Shown: positions 18,930-28,923, counted from the stretch's first letter. The stretch is 64,000 bases of DNA from an uncultured Coriobacteriaceae bacterium (GCA_902777325.1 CACYTH010000006.1:124001-188000); one strand, 5' to 3'. Made by a program: numbers and translations. The notes: a model not told the origin generated them from the letters alone.

Positions 18930-19916
18930 ATGCGCGTGTTTGACCTGCACTGCGACACCATCGACTCGCTCGCCTACGCTGACTACGGCGCGTTTTCCGA
19001 GTACGTGCAGGGTGCCCGAGGCGGAGACCTTGTCCACAACTCCATCCAGCTGGCGGCCGACCGCATGCCCTGCCCGTGGTGCCAGTGCTATGCCGTCTGG
19101 GTTCCCGACGACCTGGCCCCCTTTGGCATGACGGCGCTCGAGTTCTATCGCGGCGCGCGTGACTGGTTTTTTGCCCACACCTCGCCCGACGGTCCCGTGA
19201 CGCAGGTCCGCGACGCGCGCGAGGTCGAGGCGACACTTGAGGCCGGCAAGGTGGCAGCGCTGCTCACCATCGAGAACGGCCTCCCGCTTGACAGCATCGA
19301 GCTTATCGACGAGGCAGCCTCCGATGGCGTGAAGATGGTCACGCTCACCTGGAACGCCGCCAACCCCATCGCCCACGGCAGCCAGGCAAACGGAGGTCTC
19401 ACGAGCTACGGACGCGAGGCCCTGCGTGCGCTCGAGGACCGACATATCGTGGTAGACGTGAGTCACCTCAACGACGAGAGCTTCTGGGACGTGGCGCGCG
19501 CGGCGCGGCGTCCCTTTGCCGCAAGCCACTCCAACGCGCGCAGCGTCTGCGGCCACCCGCGCAACCTCACCGACGACCAGTTCCGTGCCATCGTGGACGC
19601 CGGTGGCGTGGTGGGCATCAACTACTTCCGCGGCTTCGTGTCCAACCGCGTGACCGGCTTTGACGCGCCAGCTGACGGCGAGGTCACCTTCGACGAGCTG
19701 GCCGCCCACGTGGAGCGCTTCCTCGACCTGGGCGGTGAGCACGCCATCGCCCTCGGCAGCGACTTCGACGGGTCGGAGACCCCCGATTGGCTGGGTGCCT
19801 GCGAGAAGGTCGCCCCGTTCTACGGGCTCATTTCCGACCGCTTTGGACAGGACCTCGCCGACTGCATGTTCTGGGACAACGCCCGCGAGTTCTTTGTCCG
19901 CAATGAGACGGCGTAG
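18930..19916 (+). CDS. membrane dipeptidase (peptidase M19)
   Basis: A 328-residue zinc-dependent dipeptidase of the renal dipeptidase family, which hydrolyses dipeptides and in some members D-amino-acid dipeptides. It starts with VFDLHCDTID (HxD zinc ligands). It also has LTIENGLPL with the bridging Glu, LTWNAANPIAHGS, DVSHLNDESFWD and FAASHSNARSV with the later His ligands, and ALGSDFDG near the end. There is no signal peptide, so it acts in the cytoplasm. GGAGG lies six bases before the ATG. A TATGCT at 18909-18914 is a possible -10 box. Confidence 0.92.
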   Translation: MRVFDLHCDTIDSLAYADYGAFSEYVQGARGGDLVHNSIQLAADRMPCPWCQCYAVWVPDDLAPFGMTALEFYRGARDWFFAHTSPDGPVTQVRDAREVEATLEAGKVAALLTIENGLPLDSIELIDEAASDGVKMVTLTWNAANPIAHGSQANGGLTSYGREALRALEDRHIVVDVSHLNDESFWDVARAARRPFAASHSNARSVCGHPRNLTDDQFRAIVDAGGVVGINYFRGFVSNRVTGFDAPADGEVTFDELAAHVERFLDLGGEHAIALGSDFDGSETPDWLGACEKVAPFYGLISDRFGQDLADCMFWDNAREFFVRNETA

Positions 19917-19960
19917 CTGCATAATCGCCCTATGCCGACGCACCCCGAAAGGTCATGCCG

Positions 19961-20461
19961 ATGAAGAACAAAGCCGATACGCCCAAGCGCTCGAAGCGCG
20001 ACGGCCTGCTGGCCGTCGCGGTGACCGGAGCGGTCTCGCTGCTCATCGCCATCGCGGTGCCCGCAGGTTGCGCCTTGTCGCTCATGGGCAATTACCACCG
20101 CTTCATCCAAGACCTCGGCAACAGCCTCCTGTACGCGCGCGAGCACGGCACGCTCGAGACGAGCGTCGACGGCGAGATGCGCGCCGGCGACATGGACCAG
20201 GTCGAGAAGCTCTACCAGCTCATCAGCGAGACGGGCATGGGGTCGCCTCTGAGCGAGCTGCCCGACGGAGAGCCCCTCTCCTTCGCCTTTGGTGACGGAA
20301 GCGCCCTGCAGGTATTTCCCACGACGATCAACGAGACCGACGGGACGACCGCAGACGGGGCTATCATCAGCTACACGCGCCTGGATGGGCACGTGTTCTC
20401 CTACGACACCGACAAGATCGCCTATCAGGACATCCTTTCGCGCATAGGCGTCACGGGGTAA
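19961..20461 (+). CDS. hypothetical single-pass membrane protein
   Basis: A 166-residue protein of unknown function. After a basic N-terminus (KNKADTPKRSKRDG) comes one membrane helix, about residues 16-42, followed by a soluble extracytoplasmic domain rich in acidic residues. The helix ends near a Cys (PAGCALSL), but the preceding residues do not make a good lipobox, so I treat it as a membrane anchor. I prefer the ATG at 19961, eight bases after GAAAGG, over an ATG two codons earlier that is too close. It follows the dipeptidase by 44 nt on the same strand and may be co-transcribed. Confidence 0.6.
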   Translation: MKNKADTPKRSKRDGLLAVAVTGAVSLLIAIAVPAGCALSLMGNYHRFIQDLGNSLLYAREHGTLETSVDGEMRAGDMDQVEKLYQLISETGMGSPLSELPDGEPLSFAFGDGSALQVFPTTINETDGTTADGAIISYTRLDGHVFSYDTDKIAYQDILSRIGVTG

Positions 20462-20483
20462 GGATTGGCTCGGTGCGGCTGTC

Positions 20484-21200
20484 TTACCGAACGATGGTCA
20501 TGTAGTCGTTGTACAGCTCACCAATCTCGTGCCGTATCTTCACGTACATGTTCCGAATGGCCTCGTCATCAGACACGAATAGGTAGTCCTCGCTCCTGAT
20601 GAGATCGATCAAGGCGCGCTTGCCCTCGTAGTCCCTGACCGCGTCATCGGTCCGAGACTCCAACATGCTCAGATAGGACCGTAGAAAGCCCAGGTACTGC
20701 CCGTGAAGCTCCCGATACGCGCATAGCTCCTTGATGCGGCGGTAGTGGCTGGAGATGCCGCGTGCTATGTGCTGGCCCCAGTACTTGATCTGGTCTGGCT
20801 CGGACGAGAATCCGTAGTCGAAAGGCGTCTTGATGTCGGTACCCATGAGGGTGAACCTGCGCCGGTAGCAGCCTTGCATCAGCGAGTTCAGCTTGGGGAA
20901 CAGGCTGGTGAACGTCGAGAAGTCATCAAAGAGGACAGCGTTTGCAACGGCGGTGTTGGTCTTGATGTCATGTACGCCGGTTCTCGAGACCCAGCAGGGG
21001 TACTGCCCGTCCATGCTCGCCAGGATGAGCACCTCGTCATGCGGGAGGTACGCGAAGTCGATGACGCGCCGGGCACCCAGGTCCTGCAGATAGCCGGGCG
21101 TCACCGGATTGAAGCGCGCAACCTCGTTGAGCTCGTACACGCTCCGACCATGCCCCTGCTCTTGGCTTTTCCCGTGCTTCTGAAAACCCTGGAACCACAT
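20484..21200 (-). CDS. hypothetical protein
   Basis: A 238-residue soluble protein that I do not recognise. It is rich in Tyr, Asp and Arg, has no signal peptide or membrane helix, and shows no nucleotide-binding or catalytic motif I can name. The N-terminal half looks beta-rich (EVLILASMDGQYPCWVSRTGVHDI) and the C-terminal half helical (HYRRIKELCAYRELHGQYLGFLRSYLSML). I start it at 21200 because a TACCAT -10 box at 21263-21268 would put the transcript start near 21256, after the longer in-frame ATGs. GGTAGG lies seven bases upstream. It converges on the preceding membrane protein gene with 22 bases between. Confidence 0.5.
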   Translation of the reverse strand: MWFQGFQKHGKSQEQGHGRSVYELNEVARFNPVTPGYLQDLGARRVIDFAYLPHDEVLILASMDGQYPCWVSRTGVHDIKTNTAVANAVLFDDFSTFTSLFPKLNSLMQGCYRRRFTLMGTDIKTPFDYGFSSEPDQIKYWGQHIARGISSHYRRIKELCAYRELHGQYLGFLRSYLSMLESRTDDAVRDYEGKRALIDLIRSEDYLFVSDDEAIRNMYVKIRHEIGELYNDYMTIVR

Positions 21201-21262
21201 GCGTCGGCCTACCTTCCACGCCTTGAGGGCAGGCGGGGCCTTCACTCCCCCGCTTGCCACCC

Positions 21263-21270
21263 ATGGTAGC
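21263..21270 (-). promoter_or_regulatory. TACCAT -10 box before the hypothetical gene
   Basis: The minus strand reads GCTACCAT, like the -10 boxes at 10165 and 17803. It sets the start chosen for the gene at 20484-21200. Confidence 0.4.
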
Positions 21271-21426
21271 CCACGTCGCAACGGCGGGAGACGGACCGTG
21301 CGCCTGCGCCTCATCCGCCCGAGCAGAATTAATCCCCGATACATCTTGGATTAATCCTCACTGGGTATACCTATACCTGTCGCGCGGGCATGGGGCCTGC
21401 GCACGAGATATAGAAAGTGAGTCGTC

Positions 21427-21654
21427 ATGTTGACCGCCATCGTCCTTGCCTTCTTCGTCCTTCCGGTTGTCGCCGGCGCGATGAAGCTAGCCATGCGCTT
21501 GCTGGGCTGGACCTTGCAGCTCGCCGTAGGCATCTTCCTGCTCCCCCTGTGGATTGTGGTCGCCCTCGTAGGTGGACTTGCCGCTGCCGCCCAGCTGCTG
21601 CTTCCGCTGTTTCTGGTCTTCCTCCTCATCTCGGTATTCCTGCCCGAGGAGTAA
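21427..21654 (+). CDS. small hydrophobic membrane protein
   Basis: A 75-residue protein that is almost entirely hydrophobic, with three likely membrane segments (about 2-20, 25-47 and 50-70) and a short FLPEE end. GAAAGTGAG lies upstream of the ATG, and a clear terminator follows 37 bases after the stop, so it is probably a real monocistronic gene. The promoter region has two ATTAATCC repeats (near 21325 and 21350). No family is recognised and the function is unknown. Confidence 0.55.
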   Translation: MLTAIVLAFFVLPVVAGAMKLAMRLLGWTLQLAVGIFLLPLWIVVALVGGLAAAAQLLLPLFLVFLLISVFLPEE

Positions 21655-21691
21655 CCGTCGGCGACTCCTCAACGACGCCCTCTTCCTTCCG

Positions 21692-21729
21692 AGGACCCCG
21701 GAGCAATCTGGGGTCCTTGCTTCTTTTCC
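21692..21729 (+). terminator. terminator after the small membrane protein gene
   Basis: AGGACCCC (21692-21699) pairs with GGGGTCCT (21710-21717), followed by TGCTTCTTTT. Confidence 0.8.
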
Positions 21730-21796
21730 AAGGCCGCACGCCGTCGTGGCCCTTCATCTATCATGGACAGGTAACGCTGAGGCCGAAGGGACTGCT

Positions 21797-22555
21797 ATGA
21801 CCAAGCTCTTTGCAACCGACTTTGACGGCACGCTGTACTTTCACGACCAACCCGAGCCGATCCGCAGGGCCGACCTCGATGTCATCGCCACATTCCAGCA
21901 GGCAGGAGGCCTCTTTGGTGCCTGCACGGGACGCCCGGTGCGTGCCCTGGCAACGCAGACCCTGGGCGTCGTCCCCTTTGACTTCTACATCGCGCTGACA
22001 GGAGCCACGCTACACGACCGCAACGTGCAGCCGATCATGGAGGCTTCCATCAGCCGGGAGCTTGCCCGCGAGCTCTACGACCACTATGCGCCGCATGCGC
22101 GCGACAACACCGCCCTCGTCTGCGCCGCCGACGACTACTGGACCTTTGACAGCACGTTGGCAGCCGCGTGGCCGATCTCCTATGCGCCGAGCTTCGAGGA
22201 CCTCCCCGACCCTATGCAGGGCTTTGGCCTGGAGACCGTCACCATCGAGGAGGCACAGCGGCTGGCAGACGAGATCAACGAGCGCTATGCCAGCATCGTC
22301 TGCTCCTACGTCAACCTCGCGAGCATCGACGTGCTGCCGGCCGGCCACTCCAAGGGCACTGGTCTGCATGCCGCAGCCAAGCACTTTGGCGCGACGCTCA
22401 CCGCCGGAATTGGTGACTCCTTCAACGACCTCCCCCTGCTTGAGGCGGCGGACGTCGCCTATACCTTCAACAGTGCTCCGGATGGCATGAAGGAGAAGGC
22501 AGACGTGCTGGTAGACAGCGTAGCCGAGGCCCTCGCCGACTTCATTGCGCGTTAG
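21797..22555 (+). CDS. HAD-IIB (Cof-type) phosphatase
   Basis: A 252-residue HAD-superfamily phosphatase. Motif I is LFATDFDGTLY, CTGRPVRAL lies at motif II, SKGTGLHAAAKHFG holds the motif III Lys, and AGIGDSFNDLPLLEAAD is motif IV. The cap domain between the second and third motifs marks the Cof type. The substrate is unknown, probably a sugar or cofactor phosphate. GAAGGG precedes the ATG. A TATCAT at about 21760 may be the -10 box. The methyltransferase-like gene starts nine bases after the stop, so both are likely in one transcript. Confidence 0.86.
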   Translation: MTKLFATDFDGTLYFHDQPEPIRRADLDVIATFQQAGGLFGACTGRPVRALATQTLGVVPFDFYIALTGATLHDRNVQPIMEASISRELARELYDHYAPHARDNTALVCAADDYWTFDSTLAAAWPISYAPSFEDLPDPMQGFGLETVTIEEAQRLADEINERYASIVCSYVNLASIDVLPAGHSKGTGLHAAAKHFGATLTAGIGDSFNDLPLLEAADVAYTFNSAPDGMKEKADVLVDSVAEALADFIAR

Positions 22556-22564
22556 GAGCGTCCC

Positions 22565-23245
22565 ATGCCAAAGCCTCTCGCCACGTACGCAATCCGTCTG
22601 GTCGTGGAGCGCACCCTCGGGCTGTTGCTCTACCTCGTGGGCGCTGGCTGGGCGCTTGACGGACGAGCGACGGCTTGGTTTGTAGCCTACTTTGCCGCCA
22701 TCAGCTCGGGCGTCTGGCTTGCCGCCAAGCGCCCCGACACGATGGCCCGCCGCGCAGACATCGCCTCCACCAAAGACACTACGCCCGTTTGGGACAAGGT
22801 CATTCTCGCCCTGTTCTGGCTGCTTGCCTACTTTGTCGTCTACTACGTGGCGGGCGCCTCCCACCTGCTCGCACCGGTGTGGCCCGTGGCCATCGCGCTC
22901 GGCCTTGCCATCTACGCAGCCTCGTGCGTATTGACCGCAGCGGCACTCATGGAGAACGCCCATGCCGAGTCAGTCGCGCGCCTTCAGCCGGAGCGCTCGC
23001 AGACCGTCTGCCAAACTGGCCCCTACGCCTGGGTACGCCACCCCATGTATGCAGCCATTATCATGTGGTGCGTTGCCATCGTACTGGTCTTTCCCTGCAT
23101 CCCGGTAGCACTTATATCTGTAGCGGTGGCCGCGCTCATCGTCTGCCGCACGCTTCTGGAGGAGCGCATGCTGGTGGCAGGGCTGCCTGGCTACGATACC
23201 TACCGGCACGCGGTGCGTTGGCGGCTTGTCCCCTTCGTTTTCTAG
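22565..23245 (+). CDS. isoprenylcysteine carboxyl methyltransferase-like membrane protein
   Basis: A 226-residue integral membrane protein with about five hydrophobic segments. The C-terminal part shows GPYAWVRHPMYAA, then LLEERMLVAGLPGYDTYRHAVRW, the pattern of the ICMT/PEMT group of membrane methyltransferases, in which the RHPxY region binds S-adenosylmethionine. Bacterial members act on small lipids or unknown substrates, so no specific substrate is claimed. The first 70 residues with two helices are less conserved. The gene directly follows a HAD phosphatase and converges on a lipoprotein gene across a palindrome-rich gap. Confidence 0.8.
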   Translation: MPKPLATYAIRLVVERTLGLLLYLVGAGWALDGRATAWFVAYFAAISSGVWLAAKRPDTMARRADIASTKDTTPVWDKVILALFWLLAYFVVYYVAGASHLLAPVWPVAIALGLAIYAASCVLTAAALMENAHAESVARLQPERSQTVCQTGPYAWVRHPMYAAIIMWCVAIVLVFPCIPVALISVAVAALIVCRTLLEERMLVAGLPGYDTYRHAVRWRLVPFVF

Positions 23246-23318
23246 GGCTCAATTGCAGAATATGCGCCCCAGCTAGACCCACCCGATGGCACCCAGCCAC
23301 GTTTTATGCATGCCGAAA

Positions 23319-23421
23319 GCTAACTTGCACAAATTTGTGCAAGTTAGGCGCCTAGTGAGCGCGTGCAACCCTCCTGCACGCTCACTAGGACCCTAATTTG
23401 CAAATTCTTGTGCAAGTTAGC
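23319..23421. repeat. nested palindromes between convergent genes
   Basis: A perfect 28-bp palindrome (23320-23347, half-site CTAACTTGCACAAA) is followed by a 15-bp hairpin with a 2-nt bulge (23351-23367 with 23375-23389). A third copy of the half-site (TTGTGCAAGTTAG, 23408-23420) follows. The outer half-sites can also pair with each other over 14 bp. It lies between the convergent methyltransferase and lipoprotein genes and may act as a bidirectional terminator or as a repeat element. Confidence 0.75.
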
Positions 23422-23457
23422 GGTCTACCGACCCCAGCTTATACATTTTGCCGTGCG

Positions 23458-24138
23458 CTACCCCAGATTCTCCGGGTTCGTTGCCGCCTCGGACAGCTCG
23501 CTGAAGCTCACGCTCGCGACGGGCAGGTCTGCAATGGCCGTCTCGTCGTAGGTGTCGACGTCCTCAGGCACGGTTCCGTCCAACGTTATCTCGTAGCGGA
23601 AGTCGTCCTTGTCGAACTGGCCCACGGTCTCCTCGCCGCCATAGTAGGTGAGGCCAAAGAAGATGTAGCCATCATCGAGCAGCTCCTGGGCGGTCTTGCC
23701 CACCAGCGCGTCCATCTCCTCCTGGCTCGGGAGCCGGTCGGAGTAGTCATCGAGGCTTGCAAGCTCCAATCCGCCGATGATCTCCTTGAGCTTCTCGTCG
23801 TGATGCTCGTCGAGGAAGTCGAGAGCCTCAATCTGGCTGTAGAGCTCCGGCGTCAGCTCTGCCACCGCGCGAAGGGGCGCACCGTTGACGTCGACCACGT
23901 AGATGTAGCGCTGCTCGTTCCACGTCGCGACGTTATTCTCGCTCTCGATGCCCATCACGTCACCCAGCGTCTTGAGCGACGAGATATCGACCTCCGCCGT
24001 GCCCTGGTCCGTAGCGTCCTCAGGAACCTCCGCACTTTGATCGCCCGAGGTACCCTGTCCCGAGCAAGCGGCGAGCGGCATGGCCGCCAATCCCAGCGTG
24101 AGCGCCCAAGCCACACGCGCCATGGTCTGCTTCCTCAT
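23458..24138 (-). CDS. putative lipoprotein
   Basis: A 226-residue predicted lipoprotein of unknown function. I start it at 24138 because GAGGGGG lies five bases upstream; longer in-frame starts lack a site. Residues 1-24 form a signal peptide (RKQTMARVAWALTLGLAAMPLAA) with lipobox LAA before Cys25. A Ser/Gly/Asp-rich linker is followed by an acidic alpha/beta domain with no motif I can name. It is transcribed divergently from the BASS transporter gene, with 196 bases between the starts. A link to that transporter is possible but unsupported. Confidence 0.65.
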   Translation of the reverse strand: MRKQTMARVAWALTLGLAAMPLAACSGQGTSGDQSAEVPEDATDQGTAEVDISSLKTLGDVMGIESENNVATWNEQRYIYVVDVNGAPLRAVAELTPELYSQIEALDFLDEHHDEKLKEIIGGLELASLDDYSDRLPSQEEMDALVGKTAQELLDDGYIFFGLTYYGGEETVGQFDKDDFRYEITLDGTVPEDVDTYDETAIADLPVASVSFSELSEAATNPENLG

Positions 24139-24271
24139 TGCAACCCCCTCATTTGTTGCCGCCGGTTTCCCTGGCTGCAAGGCCACATGGATAGTTGAAG
24201 CGTACCCGATGGCCAACCGCTTGTGTAGCAGCATCAGCGGAACGTGCCACAACAAGGCGCCAGGAGGTTTC

Positions 24272-24298
24272 GAGCCCATGGCCAACCGCCATGGGCTC
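24272..24298. other. hairpin in the leader of the BASS transporter gene
   Basis: The 11-bp perfect inverted repeat GAGCCCATGGC (24272-24282 with 24288-24298) and 5-nt loop lie 37 bases upstream of the transporter start. A TACACT at 24311 may be the -10 box. If transcription starts there, the hairpin is upstream of the promoter and could be an operator or the terminator of an unseen transcript. Confidence 0.4.
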
Positions 24299-24334
24299 GC
24301 TTGTCAGGCGTACACTGTCCGTTGGGAGGGAACC

Positions 24335-25330
24335 ATGACGCATGCCAAGACATCCACAACCGCCAGTGGCGCCTATGCCACGTGGCTGGCGCTTGGCTCG
24401 TGGATCGGCAGCCACCTCATGATCATCGTTCCCGCCGGCGTTGCCATCGGGGTGTTGTTTCCGCAGGTGCTGCTGCCTGTCAAGCCTTACATCCCCCTGC
24501 TGTTCGCCATCATGACCTTCCAGAACTCGCTCGGCAACGACCTGCGCTCCATGCGCAGGGCGCTCTCGCGACCAATGGCCCTTGTGGCCATGCTGCTTAT
24601 GGTGCACGTGGCCATGCCACTCGTAACGTACGCCACGGCTTGCCTCGTCTTTGGCGCAGGATCGCCCACCGTCGCCGGCGTGGTGCTGGAGTACTCGGTG
24701 CCCATCGGGGCATCCACGGTCATGTGGATCGGCATGTTTGCAGGCGAGCTGGCGCTCGGGCTCTCCGCCCTGCTCGCCTCAACGCTCCTGGCGCCCTTCA
24801 GCATTCCCCTCACGCTCAAGCTGCTGGTAGGCACTACCGTCGAGGTGGACGCCCTCGGCATGATGGGTAACATGCTGGTGATGATCGCCCTGCCCGCCCT
24901 CGCCGCAACCATCCTGAACGAGCTCACCGGCGGCTGGTCAAAGGAGCGCCTCTCCCCCGCCACCACGCCCGTCTCTCGCATACTCCTGCCTGTCATCGTC
25001 TCCACCAACGCCACGGGAATCTCGAGCTACCTGCACAACCTCACCCCGCGCCTCGTGGGGATCATGCTCTTCATGCTTGCCTTTGCCGTGCTGAGCTTTG
25101 TGGTGGCCATGGGCCTCGCCCGCCTGCTCACCTCGGACCGCGCGCGCTTTGTGGCCATCTCCTTCTGCGGGGGCATCCGCAACGTGTCCGCGGGTGCCGT
25201 GCTTGCCGCCCAGTTCTTTGGCCCAGAAGTCATGTTCCCCGCCGTCATCGGCACGCTCTTCCAGCAGTTTCTTGCCGCGCTCTTCGGACGCGTGATGCAG
25301 CGCGTTCTCGACCGCTCCAACCTTGCCTGA
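24335..25330 (+). CDS. bile acid:sodium symporter (BASS) family transporter
   Basis: A 331-residue integral membrane protein with nine or ten hydrophobic segments, resembling the bile acid:sodium symporter superfamily. Family-like features are the duplicated helix pattern, the EYSVPIGASTVMWIGMF segment in the middle, and FCGGIRNVSAGAVLAAQFFGP near the C-terminus, which corresponds to the second crossover region. Bacterial members transport bile acids, pantoate, organic acids or keto acids with Na+, so the substrate is open. GGGAGGG precedes the ATG. The gene is monocistronic and ends in a long hairpin shared with the convergent galE. Confidence 0.8.
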   Translation: MTHAKTSTTASGAYATWLALGSWIGSHLMIIVPAGVAIGVLFPQVLLPVKPYIPLLFAIMTFQNSLGNDLRSMRRALSRPMALVAMLLMVHVAMPLVTYATACLVFGAGSPTVAGVVLEYSVPIGASTVMWIGMFAGELALGLSALLASTLLAPFSIPLTLKLLVGTTVEVDALGMMGNMLVMIALPALAATILNELTGGWSKERLSPATTPVSRILLPVIVSTNATGISSYLHNLTPRLVGIMLFMLAFAVLSFVVAMGLARLLTSDRARFVAISFCGGIRNVSAGAVLAAQFFGPEVMFPAVIGTLFQQFLAALFGRVMQRVLDRSNLA

Positions 25331-25362
25331 GCGTTCGCTATTCCTCGGGCAATGCCACCGAG

Positions 25363-25422
25363 TCATCCGTTGCACGCAAGGGCGGCGCTTGGGAAACCCC
25401 TCGCACCGCCCCTTTCGGATGA
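25363..25422. terminator. bidirectional terminator between the BASS gene and galE
   Basis: An outer stem TCATCCG/CGGATGA (25363-25369 with 25416-25422) encloses an inner GGGCGG/CCGCCC stem (25380-25388 with 25403-25411) between convergent genes. Confidence 0.7.
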
Positions 25423-25441
25423 ACCTTTCCGCTCGGGAAAG

Positions 25442-26478
<1,037 letters not shown>

Positions 26479-26482
<4 letters not shown>

Positions 26483-27366
26483 GAGCTGCTCCTCACAGTT
26501 GGGTCCAACGGACGCAGGAAGGCCGGACACTCCCCTGTCCTTGCTGCGTCGGCAAGTGCAAAGAGGGCGTCTGCCACGGCATCGTCAGCCGCAAGACCAA
26601 TCCGATAGTTGGCCGCTGCCACGGCATCGGCACTTGCGTTGCGCACCACCACGGAGTGCGGAACCGCCTCGAGCATGGAGATGTCGTTCTCCGAGTCACC
26701 AAACACCGCAATCTCGTCGAGTGTGATTCCCAGATACTCGGCGAGCACCTTCACTGCGCAGCCCTTGCTCCACCCATGGGGCAGGATGTCGATAAAGGGC
26801 CCGTTCAGGGTCGGGAAGACAAAGTCAAACATCGGGAACTGCCTCCGCAACTCGTTACGGAGAACAATCATCTCGCGCCAAGGAATATCGCAGCGCACAT
26901 TTGACTTGATGTACGTGGGGCGGTCGAGATGGCCGAGCATGCGCGGATTGCGCCCGAAGGTCGCCTCGTGCCGCGCGAGCTCGTCGGCCGTTGTCCCCAG
27001 GTAGTAGGCGGCGCCATCGGTGGTCTCGGTCAGGTCGTCCAGGTCATACACCACCAAGGCACAGCCCTCATAGCTTCTTATCCAGGCGCCAACCTTGGCA
27101 AGCTCCCTTCCCGACAGCAGCTCCGCATGCACCGGCTGGCCATCAACGTAGACCAGCTGGCCGTTGACGAAGGCGCCCGTCCTGCTGCACGCCTCGTCTC
27201 CCCCAAACATCCAACGCATCGCAGCGGGCACTCTTCCCGACACGGGGCCAAAGTGCAGGCCAGCGTCGAGCATTGCGTGGATGGCGGCAATGGCGCGCAG
27301 GCTGGCATGTGGTGCGCCGAGAGGTATCAGTGTGTTATCGAGGTCAGTCAAGGCTAGCTTGATCAT
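26479..27366 (-). CDS. HAD-IIB (Cof-type) sugar phosphatase in the gal cluster
   Basis: A 295-residue HAD phosphatase. Motif I is ALTDLDNTLI (Asn instead of the usual Gly after the second Asp), with PVSGRVPAAM at motif II. HGWSKGCAVKVLAEYLG carries the motif III Lys, and AVFGDSENDISMLEAV is motif IV. It lies between galT and galE and is translationally coupled to galE through an ATGA overlap. Dephosphorylation of excess galactose-1-phosphate or another hexose phosphate is a reasonable but unproven role. AAAGGAGG sits five bases before the ATG. A terminator-like hairpin separates it from galT. Confidence 0.87.
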
Positions 27367-27395
27367 GCAGGCCTCCTTTCTTGTAAGGGCGTGCC

Positions 27396-27438
27396 GTAGA
27401 AACAGCCCCCTCCGGTTTCACCATGCCGAAGGGGGCTG
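27396..27438 (-). terminator. terminator after galT
   Basis: CAGCCCCC and GGGGGCTG arms (27403-27415 with 27426-27438, one mismatch) are followed on the minus strand by TTTCT. Some read-through into the HAD and galE genes is expected, since no clear promoter for them is seen in the 147-bp gap. Confidence 0.7.
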
Positions 27439-27513
27439 CCCCTCAGTACGCCGACGGGTTGTGGCGTGAGTCGGAAGAGGGAGTCCTTTCGCCTCAACCG
27501 CCAACAGTACATG

Positions 27514-28923
27514 CTACAAACTCTGCAGGAAACGCCAGAGGGCCGCGCGACCCTCCTCGTCCCACTTGAACACACCCGCATCCTCCAAGACGCGTCCGAA
27601 GACAGAGCCGATCTCGTCCCGCGTGAGAGTTCCCTCGGCAAGGTCGTCCAGCAGGCGCGGAGGCAGAATGGCCATGCCCATGACCTCGATAAGACCGATG
27701 TTCTCCTTCTTGACGTGCCACTTGTCCTCATGCGGATGGAACACGCCCAGAGGATGCTCGGGAGAGGTCACATTGCAGCGCAGGGCAAGGAAAAGCTCGT
27801 AGCCGCCCTCGAGACGCCGCGCCACGGGTGTCACCGTGTTGTGAGGCGTGCCATCAGGATCGTGTGCCAGCACTCCCACCGTCGCGTCGCTCCATGAGCG
27901 CCAGGCCTCCGTGATGTGACAGGCGGCATCGAGCAGCTCGTATCGGTCGGCACACCACAGGCGCAGCACCGACATGGGCCAACGCAGCACTGCGCAGGAC
28001 ACCCCCGCATAGCCGGGCAACTCGACCTTGCAATCCGCCTTCGCGCGCATCATGGGGAACTCGTGCCGTCCCGCCTGGAAGTGGTCATGCGAGAGGATCG
28101 ATCCGCCCACGATGGGCAAATCGGCGTTCGACCCCACAAAGTAGTGGGGAAACAGATCCACGAAGTCCAGCAGGCGTCCCATGTTCTCGCGGCTCACGGT
28201 CATCGGCCGGTGCTCCACGCTCATGGCAATGCTGTGCTCCTCGAAGTAGGCATAGGGGCTGTACTGGAAGCCCCAAGGCTCCTTGCCTAGCTCGATGGGC
28301 ACCACACGCAGGTTCTGACGCGCCGGATGGGCCCCAAAGGCAGCCCCCGCCCCACGTCCGTAGTAGCCCTCGTTCTCGACGCAGAGCTGACAGGCCGGAT
28401 ACTGCGCTCCCGTCGGGGCCTTGCCTGCCGCCGCGATGGCTGCCGGATCCTTCTCGGGCTTGGAGAGGTTGATGGTTATCTCCAGGCCGCCCCAGGCGGT
28501 GGGAGCCATCCAGCTCACGTTACGCGAGATGGCCGCCTCACGTACGTAGCGCACGTCACAGCACAGGCGATAGAACCAGTCGGTTGCTGCCTGCGGCCCC
28601 TCGGTCTTGCGCAGCACATGGAAGCGCGTGTTGATCTCGCAGGGACGGGCCAGGAGAAGACCCATGATCTCGGTCTCGATGCGATCGTGCCCCGAGGGGG
28701 TGTCCTCGTCGAGCCCCGCCGCGACGCCGGCCGCACTGAGACGCGCCATGACCGCCTCAAGGTCAAACGCCTCCATGTCCACCGCATCCCATGCCGGTGC
28801 AGGCCCCGTCTCGCGAAGGGCGCCGAGCACGCGGTTGAATGCCCACGCCCGATCGTCCGGACAGATGATTGCGCATCGTGCCGCATAAGACACCAGAGCC
28901 GCTACGTATTGCGCTAGATCCAT
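27514..28923 (-). CDS. galT: UTP/UDP-glucose--hexose-1-phosphate uridylyltransferase, type 2
   Basis: A 469-residue GalT of the second, Firmicutes/actinobacterial type (about 490 residues, unlike the 350-residue E. coli form). In the Leloir pathway it exchanges UMP between UDP-glucose and galactose-1-phosphate. Recognisable blocks are CEINTRFHVLRKTEGPQAATDWFY, the MAPTAWGGLEITINLSKPEKDP segment, PYAYFEEHSIAMSVEHRPM, GSNADLPIVGGSILSHDHFQAGRHEFPM with the His-x-His active site, and GVFHPHEDKWHVKKENIGLIEVMG. The ATG lies inside the last codons of galK (10-base overlap), so the two are coupled. Its start is MDLAQYV. Confidence 0.94.
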   Translation of the reverse strand: MDLAQYVAALVSYAARCAIICPDDRAWAFNRVLGALRETGPAPAWDAVDMEAFDLEAVMARLSAAGVAAGLDEDTPSGHDRIETEIMGLLLARPCEINTRFHVLRKTEGPQAATDWFYRLCCDVRYVREAAISRNVSWMAPTAWGGLEITINLSKPEKDPAAIAAAGKAPTGAQYPACQLCVENEGYYGRGAGAAFGAHPARQNLRVVPIELGKEPWGFQYSPYAYFEEHSIAMSVEHRPMTVSRENMGRLLDFVDLFPHYFVGSNADLPIVGGSILSHDHFQAGRHEFPMMRAKADCKVELPGYAGVSCAVLRWPMSVLRLWCADRYELLDAACHITEAWRSWSDATVGVLAHDPDGTPHNTVTPVARRLEGGYELFLALRCNVTSPEHPLGVFHPHEDKWHVKKENIGLIEVMGMAILPPRLLDDLAEGTLTRDEIGSVFGRVLEDAGVFKWDEEGRAALWRFLQSL

